From NCBI RefSeq assembly GCF_024461735.1, contig NZ_JANGAD010000002.1, positions 372,001-436,000 on the forward strand: DNA of 64,000 bases, in the 5' to 3' direction. The notes under the pieces are model-generated. The model was not told where the DNA came from. It saw only the letters and a list, made by a program, of their open reading frames with translations, and ran no database searches. Positions 26,174 through 35,634 of the stretch are shown piece after piece. Every line of letters starts with the position of its first letter. Positions within the stretch are counted from its first letter, which is position 1. This DNA comes from Anaerotignum propionicum (GTDB taxonomy: Bacteria > Bacillota > Clostridia > Lachnospirales > Anaerotignaceae). The position numbers and the translations under genes are program-made.

Positions 26174-26680
26174 ATGATTTTAGAACGTTTTTTTCCCGAT
26201 ATTTTTGTAAAATCTATTTATGAATTGCCGTTGGAGGAGCTGAAAGCAAGGGGAATTAAGGGATTGGTATTTGATATTGATAACACAGTAGCGCCCTTTG
26301 ATATTGCCGAACCGGAAAATGATTTGATTGAGTTATTCCTATTTTTAAGAAAGCAAGGTTTTCGTCTTTGCATTCTTTCCAATAACAATAAGGCTCGTGT
26401 TCGATTGTTTAACAAAAATTTGCGTACCTTGGCGGTGCATAAGGCAGGAAAACCGGGGGTTAGAAAGTTAAAACAAGCCATGAAAAAGCTGAAGCTTGCA
26501 CCGGAGAATACCGCAATTGTGGGGGATCAAGTTTTTACGGATATGTGGTGTGGTCACAGGGCTGGACTGACCTGTATTTTAACTGCGCCCATTTGTAATC
26601 GGGATCAACTGATTACTAAGATAAAAAGAGGTGCTGAAAAACTAGTATTAAAAGAATATTTTAAGCGGGAAGGGAAATAA
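26174..26680 (+). CDS. yqeG: YqeG-family HAD-IIIA phosphatase
   Basis: The 168-residue protein is a HAD-superfamily phosphatase of the YqeG type. The nucleophile motif is LVFDIDNTVAPFD, motif II is the Ser/Asn of ILSNNNKARV, the lysine is in AGKPG and motif III is IVGDQVFTDMWCG. The closest characterised relatives are phosphatidylglycerophosphate phosphatases (GEP4, PgpP-like), so it may make phosphatidylglycerol; that is inference from the family. The start at 26174 follows the previous stop by one base, with GGAG inside the end of that gene. Confidence 0.9.
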   Translation: MILERFFPDIFVKSIYELPLEELKARGIKGLVFDIDNTVAPFDIAEPENDLIELFLFLRKQGFRLCILSNNNKARVRLFNKNLRTLAVHKAGKPGVRKLKQAMKKLKLAPENTAIVGDQVFTDMWCGHRAGLTCILTAPICNRDQLITKIKRGAEKLVLKEYFKREGK

Positions 26681-26950
26681 AAGATAGAAAATACTTTATT
26701 TTCAATAAGTTTTTATTGAAATATAAAGGCTTTTCCATTAGAATGTAAAAGGATATGCTTATTTATTAGAAAAGCAAGCATGATTGGTTAACGGACGAGG
26801 TAAGTGTAGGATAAAACGGCCTTACGGAGGAAACAGAAGGAGTATAAGCTCAAGCTGATTTCAGGGCGTGAAAGACGCTGTCTGTTATAAATACAATTTA
26901 AAAATTGTAGAAAGACTTTTGAATGAAATGATTTTGAGGAGGAAATACGA
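26681..26950 (+). other. Leader region before efp, with hairpins
   Basis: No gene is seen. Three small hairpins can be drawn: GTAAG/CTTAC at 26800-26825, CAG-GCGT/ACGC-CTG around 26862-26884, and ACAATTT/AAATTGT at 26893-26908. The last is near the GAGGAGG ribosome binding site of efp. No known RNA family is recognised. Confidence 0.4.
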
Positions 26951-27514
26951 ATGATTTCTGCAGGTGAATTTAGAAATGGCGTTACAATGGAATACGAAGG
27001 CGCACCTTATGTAATTTTGGAATTTCAGCATGTTAAGCCCGGTAAAGGTGCGGCGTTTGTGCGTACAAAAATCAAAAATTTGAAGACAGGGGCTGTTTTG
27101 GAAAAAACCTTCAGACCTACTGAAAAAATGCCCAGAGCACATATTGAAAGACAGGATATGGAATATCTGTACAACGATGGAGATTTGTTCCATTTTATGA
27201 ATTCCGAAACTTATGAGCAGATTGCAATTAATGCTGATGAAGTTGGCGATGCTTTAGAGTTTGTAAAGGAAAATGAAGTAGTTAAGATTCTTTCTTACGA
27301 TGGTCAGGTTTTCGGTATCGAGCCTCCTTTGTTTGTAGAATTAAAGATTACAGAAACAGAACCCGGTTTTGCTGGCAATACAGCACAGGGTGCAACCAAG
27401 CCTGCTATCTTGGAAACAGGTGCTCAGATTCAGGTACCTTTGTTTATCAATCAGGATGAAGTGGTTAAAATTGATACAAGAACAGGTGAATATTTAGGTA
27501 GAGCAAACTCCTAA
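26951..27514 (+). CDS. efp: Elongation factor P
   Basis: EF-P binds stalled ribosomes and helps form bonds at polyproline stretches. The 187-residue length and the three beta-barrel domains fit exactly. The tip lysine is Lys32 in the loop KPGKGAA, the residue that is modified in Bacillus and E. coli. No epmA/epmB genes are near, consistent with a Firmicute type of modification or none. GAGGAGG precedes the ATG. yqeG and efp are also close to each other in other Clostridia. Confidence 0.97.
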   Translation: MISAGEFRNGVTMEYEGAPYVILEFQHVKPGKGAAFVRTKIKNLKTGAVLEKTFRPTEKMPRAHIERQDMEYLYNDGDLFHFMNSETYEQIAINADEVGDALEFVKENEVVKILSYDGQVFGIEPPLFVELKITETEPGFAGNTAQGATKPAILETGAQIQVPLFINQDEVVKIDTRTGEYLGRANS

Positions 27515-27634
27515 AAACCACCTGATTTAGATATGTTATTCTTCTGTTTTCAAGGAAGAAGTAGGTTTCATGCTTACTATTTTCGGTTGAGCAGTTCTTT
27601 GAATAATCATGAATGGAAAAGGGGGCTTTTTAAC

Positions 27635-27988
27635 ATGGAATACTTTGAAAAAAAAATTACCTATCTTCGGGGTCTGTGTGATGGAAGCGGCTTTGACGAA
27701 AACAGCAAGGAAGGTAAAATTTTCCACGGCATGTTGGAAATATTAGATGATATGGCGTTTATGCTGGAAACCTTCATGGATGATGAAGAAATGGAAGACT
27801 TAGAAAAATATGAGGATGAAGATGGCGAAAATCAGCCCATTTATCTATATTCCTTTATCTGTCCCAGTTGCGGAGAAGAAATCGATGTGGACGGGGAAAC
27901 CATGGAAACAGAAACAGAAATTCAGTGTCCTGTTTGCGGAAGTGATATTCCCATGGGAACTGAAAATACCGATGATCTGAAATTTTAG
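27635..27988 (+). CDS. Small acidic zinc-ribbon protein (CD1247 N-terminal domain type)
   Basis: The 117-residue protein has a helical N-terminal domain (EKKITYLRGLCDG) seen in clostridial proteins annotated as CD1247 N-terminal domain-containing. A very acidic stretch follows, and then a zinc ribbon with cysteine pairs CPSCG and CPVCG near residues 74-100. Function is unknown; regulation or protein interaction is likely given the ribbon and charge. AAAAGGGGGC precedes the ATG. A strong terminator follows. Confidence 0.88.
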   Translation: MEYFEKKITYLRGLCDGSGFDENSKEGKIFHGMLEILDDMAFMLETFMDDEEMEDLEKYEDEDGENQPIYLYSFICPSCGEEIDVDGETMETETEIQCPVCGSDIPMGTENTDDLKF

Positions 27989-28051
27989 TTGAAAGGGTGC
28001 AGTTTTTAAAATAACTATGGAACAGTACCCTTAAAAAATTAAAATGTAACT

Positions 28052-28094
28052 AAAAAGCCCCGCAGATTCTGCTTGAATCTGTGGGGCTTTTTTT
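28052..28094 (+). terminator. Terminator after the efp region
   Basis: AAAGCCCCGCAGATT and AATCTGTGGGGCTTT form a near-perfect 15-bp stem followed by TTTTT. Confidence 0.93.
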
Positions 28095-28462
28095 GTCCTT
28101 TTCCTGTTTCCTGTGTATTGGTTAAAGACCATGTATACCAATGTAATGATTTAATAAGAGGTCGTGCAAAAACGATTTTTCATTCTTTTTACGATATAGG
28201 TCTAATAGTTCAATATAAGTAAATTGCACAAACAATTGACAAATTATTACAATAAAGGTATAATATATTATATAAATTCTACAATTTTCGACAGATTGAT
28301 TTATTTTATTTTGGTGTTTCGGTACAATTTTGTTTCCGTTTGGGGACAACTTGTCAAAAAGCAGTTAAACCATGGTTTAGCTCTTTTTCATTAAAATAGC
28401 ACTTTAAGGGGTGTCTATATATACAAAGCATTATATCACTTAAGATGACGGAGGGAAAGGGA
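28095..28462. other. AT-rich gap before the chemoreceptor gene
   Basis: I see no gene or recognised RNA in these 368 bases. The sequence is A/T rich around 28200-28290. No flagellar-type (SigD) promoter could be made out upstream of the chemoreceptor. Confidence 0.4.
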
Positions 28463-30544
28463 ATGGAGAAATTAAAAAAGCAAGGGTGGATGTATCGAAT
28501 GAGGAAAAAGACAGTTGGACAGAGAGGAATAAAGGCGCAGCTGGTTACATTTGTATCAGTTGCCCTTGTATTACTTATTACAGCTTTGTCTGTGAGTTCT
28601 GTTTATTTTACCAAGAAATCAACGGAGGAATCTTTACAGAAAACAATGCGGGAAACTTCAGAGTTAATCGCAAATAAAATTACAGAACAGCTTGACCAGT
28701 ATGTGATTGTATCAGAATCGGCAATTTTATACAAAGAGAATTCAAGTGCTCTAAATTTATCATCCTACTTACAGACGATTTCATCAAAATATAATCTGCA
28801 AGATATGGATATTACCGATGCCAGCGGTATTTCTTATAATGGTAAAAATAACTATGCCCAAGATGCAGTTTTTCAAAAAGCCATGGGAGGACAAAGCTTT
28901 TTATCTGATGCAATTGTTGAGGGAGAAGAAGTCTACTTTGAATTTGGGCACTCCTACAAAAATTCGGTAGTCATGCTGAAAATTCCATATTCGGTTTTTG
29001 AAGAGATCATTGCAGGTGTGCAAATTGGAGAAACAGGCAGTACTTATATTTTAAATAATCAAGGGGTAAAAATGGCCCATAAAGACTTTTCTTTGGTTCA
29101 GAAGAAGCAAAATAATCTGGATGAAGTGAAAAAAGACCCCAAGCTTTATAAAGAGGTTGCGGCATTGGAGACAGAAATGACAGAAGGCAAAAGCGGCTTC
29201 GGTTTCTATGTTTGGAAGGGAGATAAGAAGTTTGGTTCCTATACACCCATTGATGGCACAAATGGGTGGTCTGTCAATGTAACCGCTCTAGAATCGGAAT
29301 TTATGTCCGGTGTAAAGACATCGGCGATCTGTACAGTAGGATTAGGAATTTTTGCACTTTTGATTTCTATTTTGGCTACTATTCGAATTGCAACACAGAT
29401 AACCAAGCCCATTCAAGAGGTGGTTACTGCAATTGAAAAAATGTCGGAAGGCAATCTAAACATTGACCTTTCCGTGCATCGTGAGGATGAAACAGGCCTT
29501 ATCGCAATGAAAATCAATGAAATGGTAAGAGCCTTCAGGGATATTATCAGCGATATTTCACATTTCTTAAAAGAAATTGAGGATGGGAGATTAACGGCAC
29601 AGGCTCAAAGTCAATATCCCGGTGAATTTGGAGCAATTAAGCAGTCTATGGAGAATATTGTGGGAAGCTTAAATCGAACAATGATGCTTATTCATGAAAC
29701 TGCGGATCAGGTTAATATAGGGGCAGAGCAGGTATCTGCCGGGGCACAAGCCTTATCTTCGGGTACAACAGAGCAGGCGGCAACAGTAGAGCAGTTATCG
29801 GCATCCGTAACCAGCGTTGCCCATCAGGCAGAACGAAATGCAGTCAGCGTTCAAAAGGCCACAGAATATGTGGAACAATCTGTGAGGGGATTATCTGATA
29901 GCAATGAGTACATGCAACGTCTAAGCTCAGCAATGATGGAAATCGGAGATTCCTCCCAAGAAATTTCTAAAATCACAAAGCTGGTGGAAGACATTGCATT
30001 CCAGACAAACATCCTTGCATTAAACGCCGCAGTGGAAGCTGCACGAGCTGGAAATGCGGGTAGGGGTTTTGCTGTAGTGGCAGATGAAGTACGAAATCTT
30101 GCGGCAAAATCTGCGGAAGCAGCAAAACAGACAGCCGAGCTGATTGAAAAATCAACAGCAAAGGTATCAGAGGGTGAAAAGCTTGCAGATGAGACATTAA
30201 AATGTATTGTTGAGGTCTCCAATCAATCAGCAATGGTTGCAAGCTCTATACAAGAAATTGAAACGGCTTCCACGGAGCAGGCAACTGCCATTGCTCAGAT
30301 TAATCAAGGATTAACCCAGGTGTCTGCAGTTGTACAGACAAACGCCGCAACGGCGGAAGAAAGCTCTGCCTCCAGCGAGGAATTGGCGGCTCAGGCGCAA
30401 ACCTTGCAAAGTGAAGTGGGTAAATTTAAGTTAGCAGATGCACAAAATACATGGCAGGCTTCCTTTGAAAATATGGATGGGATGACAATGGAATACGCAG
30501 AAGATTCTGACAGTGAGTATCGAACTGGATTTGAAAAATACTAA
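28463..30544 (+). CDS. Methyl-accepting chemotaxis protein with Cache-type sensor
   Basis: The 693-residue receptor has a transmembrane segment at ~30-52, an extracytoplasmic dCache/sCache-like sensor (~55-275), a second membrane segment (~285-305), a HAMP domain and a long cytoplasmic coiled coil. The CheA/CheW-binding hairpin tip is the conserved [15 protein letters not shown], followed by [15 protein letters not shown]. It ends without a CheR-tethering pentapeptide. The start at 28463 has GGAGGGAAAGGG upstream; ATG 28445 lies before that site and is less likely. The ligand is unknown, and no che or fla genes lie nearby. Confidence 0.93.
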   Translation: MEKLKKQGWMYRMRKKTVGQRGIKAQLVTFVSVALVLLITALSVSSVYFTKKSTEESLQKTMRETSELIANKITEQLDQYVIVSESAILYKENSSALNLSSYLQTISSKYNLQDMDITDASGISYNGKNNYAQDAVFQKAMGGQSFLSDAIVEGEEVYFEFGHSYKNSVVMLKIPYSVFEEIIAGVQIGETGSTYILNNQGVKMAHKDFSLVQKKQNNLDEVKKDPKLYKEVAALETEMTEGKSGFGFYVWKGDKKFGSYTPIDGTNGWSVNVTALESEFMSGVKTSAICTVGLGIFALLISILATIRIATQITKPIQEVVTAIEKMSEGNLNIDLSVHREDETGLIAMKINEMVRAFRDIISDISHFLKEIEDGRLTAQAQSQYPGEFGAIKQSMENIVGSLNRTMMLIHETADQVNIGAEQVSAGAQALSSGTTEQAATVEQLSASVTSVAHQAERNAVSVQKATEYVEQSVRGLSDSNEYMQRLSSAMMEIGDSSQEISKITKLVEDIAFQTNILALNAAVEAARAGNAGRGFAVVADEVRNLAAKSAEAAKQTAELIEKSTAKVSEGEKLADETLKCIVEVSNQSAMVASSIQEIETASTEQATAIAQINQGLTQVSAVVQTNAATAEESSASSEELAAQAQTLQSEVGKFKLADAQNTWQASFENMDGMTMEYAEDSDSEYRTGFEKY

Positions 30545-30644
30545 AACATATTTTTCCCCCTGCGTATCAATGATAGCTAAATACAAAAGGAAGCTTAAAT
30601 TGTAAAATAAGATCATCATGAGGAACGAGGATCTTCCAATGAAG

Positions 30645-30677
30645 AAGGGCAGATAGCAACATTTGCAGTCTGCCCTT
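30645..30677 (+). terminator. Hairpin after the chemoreceptor gene
   Basis: AAGGGCAGA (30645-30653) and TCTGCCCTT (30669-30677) form a 9-bp stem with a 15-base loop. There is no clear T run after it, so it could be a weak terminator or an end-protecting hairpin. Confidence 0.5.
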
Positions 30678-30832
30678 TGCCATGGGGTAGAGCAAGTTTA
30701 TGGGCAAGAAATTTCTGAGGGGTTATTCTAAGAACAAAGTCCTTTTTTGTATAAATTGATAGTGAAAAATGACCAGAAAAATTGGAATTTGAATGTCTGA
30801 CGGGGGAAAACCGTAGAAAAACCTTCTTTGTA

Positions 30833-30861
30833 TTGACAAAGATACATTTTCGTCGTAATAT
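30833..30861 (+). promoter_or_regulatory. Sigma-A promoter for the trpB2 leader
   Basis: A perfect -35 TTGACA (30833-30838) is followed by a 17-base spacer and TAATAT (30856-30861). Initiation would fall just before the T-box stem I. Confidence 0.8.
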
Positions 30862-30867
30862 GAATCC

Positions 30868-31140
30868 AACAAACCGATGAGGGAGAAGAGTACTTTCAAA
30901 AAGAAACAACAGAGAGTTGCCGTGGGTGGAAAGGCAGCGTGGATTTTTGAAAGGAATGGACTCCTGAGGGCGCGCAGAACCTTAAGTATGCAAGCCGGAG
31001 CAGATACTCCGTTATCAACGAGGGCATATGTTTGTATGTCATTGAGTGGGTACTTTTTTTGTACCAAGCCGGGTGGCACCGCAGGAGTGAATGTTTGCTC
31101 TTGTCCCTGCAAAGAAATTTGTTGGGACAGGGCTTTTTTA
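30868..31140 (+). ncRNA. T-box riboswitch, tRNA-Trp specific
   Basis: The leader has the T-box order: AGTA after GAAG (near 30890), AGAGAG at ~30911, the GGTGGAAAGGC apical region, a specifier UGG at 30957-30959 in GGAATGGACTCC, and the T-box GGGTGGCACCGC at 31071-31082. UGG is the tryptophan codon, and the UGGC bulge fits the G73 discriminator of bacterial tRNA-Trp, so two independent positions agree. The terminator at 31098-31140 is the alternative fold. Tryptophan starvation should turn on the trpB2 gene. Confidence 0.95.
31098..31140 (+). terminator. T-box terminator before trpB2
   Basis: TGTCCC (31102-31107) and GGGACA (31124-31129) form the core stem, followed by GGGCTTTTTTA. Confidence 0.85.
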
Positions 31141-31202
31141 TTGCAGAAAAACAACTTCTCCCAACTATAAAAACCATCACCAAAATGAGAGGAGAAAACA
31201 GC

Positions 31203-32585
31203 ATGAAAAAAAATGAGATTCCTTACAAAATTTATCTGGATGAGCAGGAGATGCCAAAGCAATGGTATAACGTGCGGGCGGATATGGAGAAAAAACCTGC
31301 ACCTCTTTTAAACCCTGCAACCTTAGGACCTATGACAGCAGAAGAACTGGCACCTGTTTTCTGTAGAGAGCTGGTAGAGCAGGAATTGGATAACACCAAT
31401 GCTTATATTGATATCCCTGAGGAGATTCAAGAGTATTATAAAATGTATCGTCCGTCTCCCTTGGTGCGTGCCTATCGCTTGGAGGAAAAGCTGCAAACAC
31501 CGGCGAAGATTTATTATAAATTTGAAGGAAATAATACCAGCGGCAGTCATAAGCTAAACTCAGCCATTGCCCAGGCATATTATGCAAAAAAGCAGGGGCT
31601 TACTGGTGTGACAACAGAAACCGGTGCAGGACAGTGGGGGACAGCTTTATCTATGGCTTGTGCATATTTTGGTTTGGACTGTGATGTATATATGGTTAAG
31701 GTATCTTATGAGCAAAAGCCTTTTCGCAGAGAGGTAATGCGCACATATGGTGCAAAGGTAACACCTTCACCTTCCATGACTACGGAAGTAGGCAAAAAGA
31801 TTTTGGCAGAGCATCCGGATACCACAGGCAGTTTAGGTTGTGCCATTTCTGAGGCAGTTGAGTCTGCAGTGACAAGGGAAGGCTATCGCTATGTTTTGGG
31901 AAGTGTATTAAATCAGGTTTTATTGCATCAGTCTGTGATTGGGCTTGAGGCAAAGGCTGCTATGGATAAATATGGTGTTGTTGCGGATATTATCATTGGC
32001 TGTGCAGGGGGTGGGTCTAACCTAGGGGGATTGATTTCTCCTTTCATGGGTGAAATGCTTAGAGGAGAGCGGGATTATCGTTTTATCGCTGTAGAGCCTG
32101 CATCGTGCCCCAGTTTAACAAGAGGAAAATATGTATATGATTTCTGTGATACAGGTATGGTAACACCCTTAGCAAAGATGTACACCTTAGGCAGTGGGTT
32201 TATCCCTTCTGCAAACCATGCAGGGGGCTTGCGTTATCATGGAATGAGCCCTGTTGTGTCGGAATTATTCCATCAAGGCCTCATGGAAGCTCGTTCTGTG
32301 GAGCAAACGGCGGTGTTTGAAGCGGCAGAGCTATTTGCCAGAGTGGAGGGCATCTTGCCTGCACCGGAGAGTGCCCATGCAATTCGTGTGGCAATGGATG
32401 AGGCGTTGCATTGTAAAGAAACCGGCGAGGAAAAAACCATACTCTTTGGTTTAACCGGCACAGGATATTTTGATATGTTAGCTTATGAAAAATTCAATGA
32501 CGGCATTATGAACGACTATATTCCCTCTGATAAGGACTTGGAGCAAGGCTTTGCAGGGATTCCGAAGATCCCTCAGAATCAATAA
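31203..32585 (+). CDS. trpB: Tryptophan synthase beta chain, TrpB2 type
   Basis: The 460-residue PLP enzyme is of the long TrpB2 (TIGR01415-like) class, which condenses serine with indole. The PLP lysine is in the motif GSHKLNSAIAQ and the glycine-rich phosphate cup is GCAGGGSNLGG. It has the N-terminal extension typical of TrpB2. No trpA or other trp gene is near, and TrpB2 enzymes need no TrpA partner. A role in salvage of free indole is likely. The tryptophan-specific T-box upstream supports a real link to tryptophan. Start ATG 31203 has AGAGGAGA upstream. Confidence 0.94.
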   Translation: MKKNEIPYKIYLDEQEMPKQWYNVRADMEKKPAPLLNPATLGPMTAEELAPVFCRELVEQELDNTNAYIDIPEEIQEYYKMYRPSPLVRAYRLEEKLQTPAKIYYKFEGNNTSGSHKLNSAIAQAYYAKKQGLTGVTTETGAGQWGTALSMACAYFGLDCDVYMVKVSYEQKPFRREVMRTYGAKVTPSPSMTTEVGKKILAEHPDTTGSLGCAISEAVESAVTREGYRYVLGSVLNQVLLHQSVIGLEAKAAMDKYGVVADIIIGCAGGGSNLGGLISPFMGEMLRGERDYRFIAVEPASCPSLTRGKYVYDFCDTGMVTPLAKMYTLGSGFIPSANHAGGLRYHGMSPVVSELFHQGLMEARSVEQTAVFEAAELFARVEGILPAPESAHAIRVAMDEALHCKETGEEKTILFGLTGTGYFDMLAYEKFNDGIMNDYIPSDKDLEQGFAGIPKIPQNQ

Positions 32586-32595
32586 GCATTCATTT

Positions 32596-32634
32596 CGTAA
32601 GTACTTCCTTTTTTGGGGTACTTACGATTTTTTT
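32596..32634 (+). terminator. Terminator after trpB2
   Basis: CGTAAGTAC (32596-32604) and GTACTTACG (32618-32626) form a perfect 9-bp stem followed by a T run. Confidence 0.9.
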
Positions 32635-32908
32635 GTAACCACTGAATGAAACGTAAATTATCAAGCAGAAAACCAAATACCCAGAGGAGAACGTAGTGTT
32701 TGTATGCGCTGAGCACATTTTGGAGATTACAATAAAAAAACCTTTGTACAGAGCTTTGAAGGTATTGGCTATCCCATGCAGTGATTGTACTCAAGATGAA
32801 AGAGTTCTCTAATAGCTGTCTATAGCTATTTTAGAAACTCATATCTTCTTGTGATAATAGAAAATTTATGCTAGGCTAAAGCTATTCTAATTGTGACGAG
32901 GTGGAAAA

Positions 32909-33439
32909 ATGAGGTTTTTACCAAACAGTATCACGGCTTCAAGAATTTTTGCTTCATTTTTGCTGCTAATAACAGAACCGTTATCAGGTTCATTTTTTCT
33001 TCTTTATCTTTTTTGTGGATTAAGTGACATCCTAGATGGTTTTTTGGCACGAAGGCTAGACTTGACCTCTCGCTTTGGGGCAACGATGGATAGTATTGCC
33101 GATTGCGTTTTTGTTTTCATCGCACTATTTACTTTGCTTCCTAAAATAGCTTTGCCCCAGTGGGTACTGTTTTGGGTTGGTGCAATTTTTATCATCAAGG
33201 GGATTACCTTTGGGATAGGAATTTTTCGGTATCGTGGGTTGGCATTTTTACATACTTATCTGAATAAGGCAACAGGAGGAGCGTTGTTTTGTTTCCCACT
33301 GATGTATGGGTATTGGGGGATAACCATGCCTGCATCCTTACTATGTGGACTTGCTACCATTGCGGCATTGGAGGAGCTGTGCATTAATATTTTTGCAAAG
33401 ACTTTGCAACGAGATCGGAAAGGATTGTTATTTAAATAG
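32909..33439 (+). CDS. CDP-alcohol phosphatidyltransferase family protein
   Basis: The 176-residue membrane enzyme moves a phosphatidyl group from CDP-diacylglycerol to an alcohol. The family motif is complete: D-x2-DG-x2-AR-x8-G-x3-D-x3-D, beginning at DILDGFLARR near residue 39. About five hydrophobic segments follow. PgsA-type phosphatidylglycerophosphate synthases share this length, but other members exist, and the substrate cannot be assigned. GAGGTGG precedes the ATG. It has its own transcript, since the trpB2 terminator lies before it and a shared terminator after it. Confidence 0.9.
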   Translation: MRFLPNSITASRIFASFLLLITEPLSGSFFLLYLFCGLSDILDGFLARRLDLTSRFGATMDSIADCVFVFIALFTLLPKIALPQWVLFWVGAIFIIKGITFGIGIFRYRGLAFLHTYLNKATGGALFCFPLMYGYWGITMPASLLCGLATIAALEELCINIFAKTLQRDRKGLLFK

Positions 33440-33577
33440 ACTAGGTAGTGTGATTATTATGAAAGGCTAATCTCCTTGAAGAGTGTCAAGAAACCTAAAA
33501 TAGTTGCAAAAAATTTATTTTCCCTTAGTAATAATTTACTATCTTAAATGTCAATTTAAATTTGATAAGTAATAAAG

Positions 33578-33615
33578 TAAAAAGCCTGTTGCTTATCTAA
33601 TCAACAGGCTTTTTG
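33578..33615. terminator. Bidirectional terminator
   Basis: AAAAGCCTGTTG and CAACAGGCTTTTT form a 12-bp stem between convergent genes (33579-33614), with A and T runs for use in both directions. Confidence 0.92.
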
Positions 33616-33672
33616 CTATTAATGGTTTGGATATAGGTTTATGGTTTTTAGCTTGCTTAACAGGTGCGTATC

Positions 33673-35319
33673 TTAAGCGGCCATTTTTCCTTTTGCACGG
33701 TTTGTCAGAAGAACTCGCTCCACGCTCCAATAGAAATTTTCCTCTCCGATGACTTCTTTTAAATCCGTTCTCTGCATCATCTTCATGGTGTGGGTAGGGA
33801 GGCCGCAAAGGGCAACATCAACTCCCTGATTGCGTAAGCTCTCAATCAGCTCTCGCAATACTTGGGCGCAGGATATATCAATATTGGAGACACCACGCAT
33901 GGAGAACAGTACGGTATCTGCTCCCTTTACCTTTTCTGCAATATCTGAGATAGCCTGTGTATTGGCAAAAATCATAGGGCCTGTAATATAAACTACTTTT
34001 GCGTTGCTATAGCGTTCACATAGAACGGGGTCTGTAACGTTCATGCGGCTCATATCAACATCTTCGTAATTAATTTCTATAAAAGAAAGTCGCGTTACAA
34101 GGAATACCAAGCCAATGACTACACCAATTAAAATTGCAATGGTTAGGTCGAACACAATAGTTGCCGCCATGGTTGCCACAAACTCCAGCATTGCCCCTTT
34201 GAATTTGTGAGAGAAGATATAGTGTATCGATTCCCATTCATTCATACGCCAAGCCGTAACCATTAACACTCCGGCTAAGGCGGCAAGGGGAATTTGGGAC
34301 ATAACAGGTGCCAGAAGGAACATGGAAATCAAAAGCCCCACGGCATGAAAAACACCAACTAAGCGGGTTTGCGCCCCTGATTTCACAGCAACGCTGGTAC
34401 GAGCTATAGCTGCTGTAGCAGGGATTCCACCGAAAAATGGCAAAAGAATATTTCCCACACCTTGGGCAATCAGCTCTTGATTACTGTTTAAGCGCACCCC
34501 TGTCATTCTGCCAGCACTGGCACCGCATAAAAGGCTTTCTATCATACCTAAAATTGCAATACTAAAGGCAGGGGTTACTAATTCGCCTAAGGTTTTTATG
34601 TTTAAAGCCGATAAGGTTAAGCGGCTTTCAGGAATTAGGGTTTTAGGAATTTCTCCAACAACGGCAACATCTAGTTCTAGGAACAAAGAGACTGCAGTGG
34701 TAAGTATAATGCTCAAAAGAGATGCAGGAATAACTGCACTCCATTTTTTTGGAAAGAAAACCATAAACAGCACTACAAAGGCGCCCAATAATACGGCGGT
34801 TAAATTTGGTGAAAAGCCTAAATAGGCATAGCTGAACAGCTTGGAAATTGCTGAAGTACCCTGAGAATGGGTGCCAAAAAAATTGTCGATTTGTCCTAAG
34901 GCAATAATAACAGCAATACCCGAGGTGAAGCCTGTAATAACAGGGGCGGGGATAAAAGCCGTTAACTTACCCAGGCGAAGAAGACCGGAAAGTAGCAATA
35001 AAATACCTGCAATGAGCGTTGCAATGTATACCCCATTTAGCCCATAAGTAGCCACCAAAGACATAAGGATTGCAGCCATGGCACCTGTAGGCCCTGAAAT
35101 TTGATAATATCCCCCGGATAAGCCGCTCATAACCAGTCCTGCAATAATAGCTGTTATTAAGCCAGCCGCAGCGTCAGCACCACTGCTGACACCGAAGGCC
35201 AGAGCCAACGGCAAGGCAACTGCCGCAACGGTAAGACCCGCCATCAAATCCTGTGTTAATTTGGATGCGTTATATCCTTTGAACTCTTGTTTTAAGCTGT
35301 CCCCAAAACTGCCCAGCAT
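33673..35319 (-). CDS. SulP-family anion transporter with STAS domain
   Basis: The 548-residue protein is a SLC26/SulP transporter with 14 predicted membrane segments. The N-terminal AGLTVAAVALPLALAFGVSSG and the family's GFTSGIAVIIALGQ are clear. The cytoplasmic STAS domain covers roughly the last 110 residues (VLFSMRGVSNIDISCAQVLRE). Members carry sulfate, bicarbonate or other anions; the substrate is not decidable. The start at 35319 has AGAGGGGATA upstream; the long in-frame extension to 35559 has no ribosome binding site. It is monocistronic. Confidence 0.92.
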   Translation of the reverse strand: MLGSFGDSLKQEFKGYNASKLTQDLMAGLTVAAVALPLALAFGVSSGADAAAGLITAIIAGLVMSGLSGGYYQISGPTGAMAAILMSLVATYGLNGVYIATLIAGILLLLSGLLRLGKLTAFIPAPVITGFTSGIAVIIALGQIDNFFGTHSQGTSAISKLFSYAYLGFSPNLTAVLLGAFVVLFMVFFPKKWSAVIPASLLSIILTTAVSLFLELDVAVVGEIPKTLIPESRLTLSALNIKTLGELVTPAFSIAILGMIESLLCGASAGRMTGVRLNSNQELIAQGVGNILLPFFGGIPATAAIARTSVAVKSGAQTRLVGVFHAVGLLISMFLLAPVMSQIPLAALAGVLMVTAWRMNEWESIHYIFSHKFKGAMLEFVATMAATIVFDLTIAILIGVVIGLVFLVTRLSFIEINYEDVDMSRMNVTDPVLCERYSNAKVVYITGPMIFANTQAISDIAEKVKGADTVLFSMRGVSNIDISCAQVLRELIESLRNQGVDVALCGLPTHTMKMMQRTDLKEVIGEENFYWSVERVLLTNRAKGKMAA

Positions 35320-35575
35320 GAAAATATCCCCTCTCGAATCACAAAAAAACTGTATTATTAAAATTATCTTAGAAAGTCGCACCCGCTTATCATAACAAAG
35401 CAGATTCCCTTTCTCAACAGTAAAAACAGGGATTTTAAGTAGAATTGTAGAGGTTTTTTTGTGCAAGATTATTTGTATTGTGCAGTGTTTAAAAGGAAGG
35501 GTGGAATGATATGAAAATAAGAAGTCCTTTTGTGTAAGGTGGACGAAACAGACGTTCATTATGGGACGGAGGGTG

Positions 35576-35618
35576 TAAAAAAACCTGCTTTCCAGGATGG
35601 AGCATCAAGGTAAGCAGG
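35576..35618 (-). terminator. Terminator of the xpt-ABC operon
   Basis: On the minus strand CCTGCTT (35618-35612) pairs with AAGCAGG (35590-35584), followed by TTTTTTTA. Confidence 0.85.
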
Positions 35619-35634
35619 CGTATTTTTTTGATGA

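Noticed and set aside
30877-31170. 97-codon open frame ahead of trpB2
   Set aside because: It lies inside the tryptophan T-box leader, whose structure explains the sequence.
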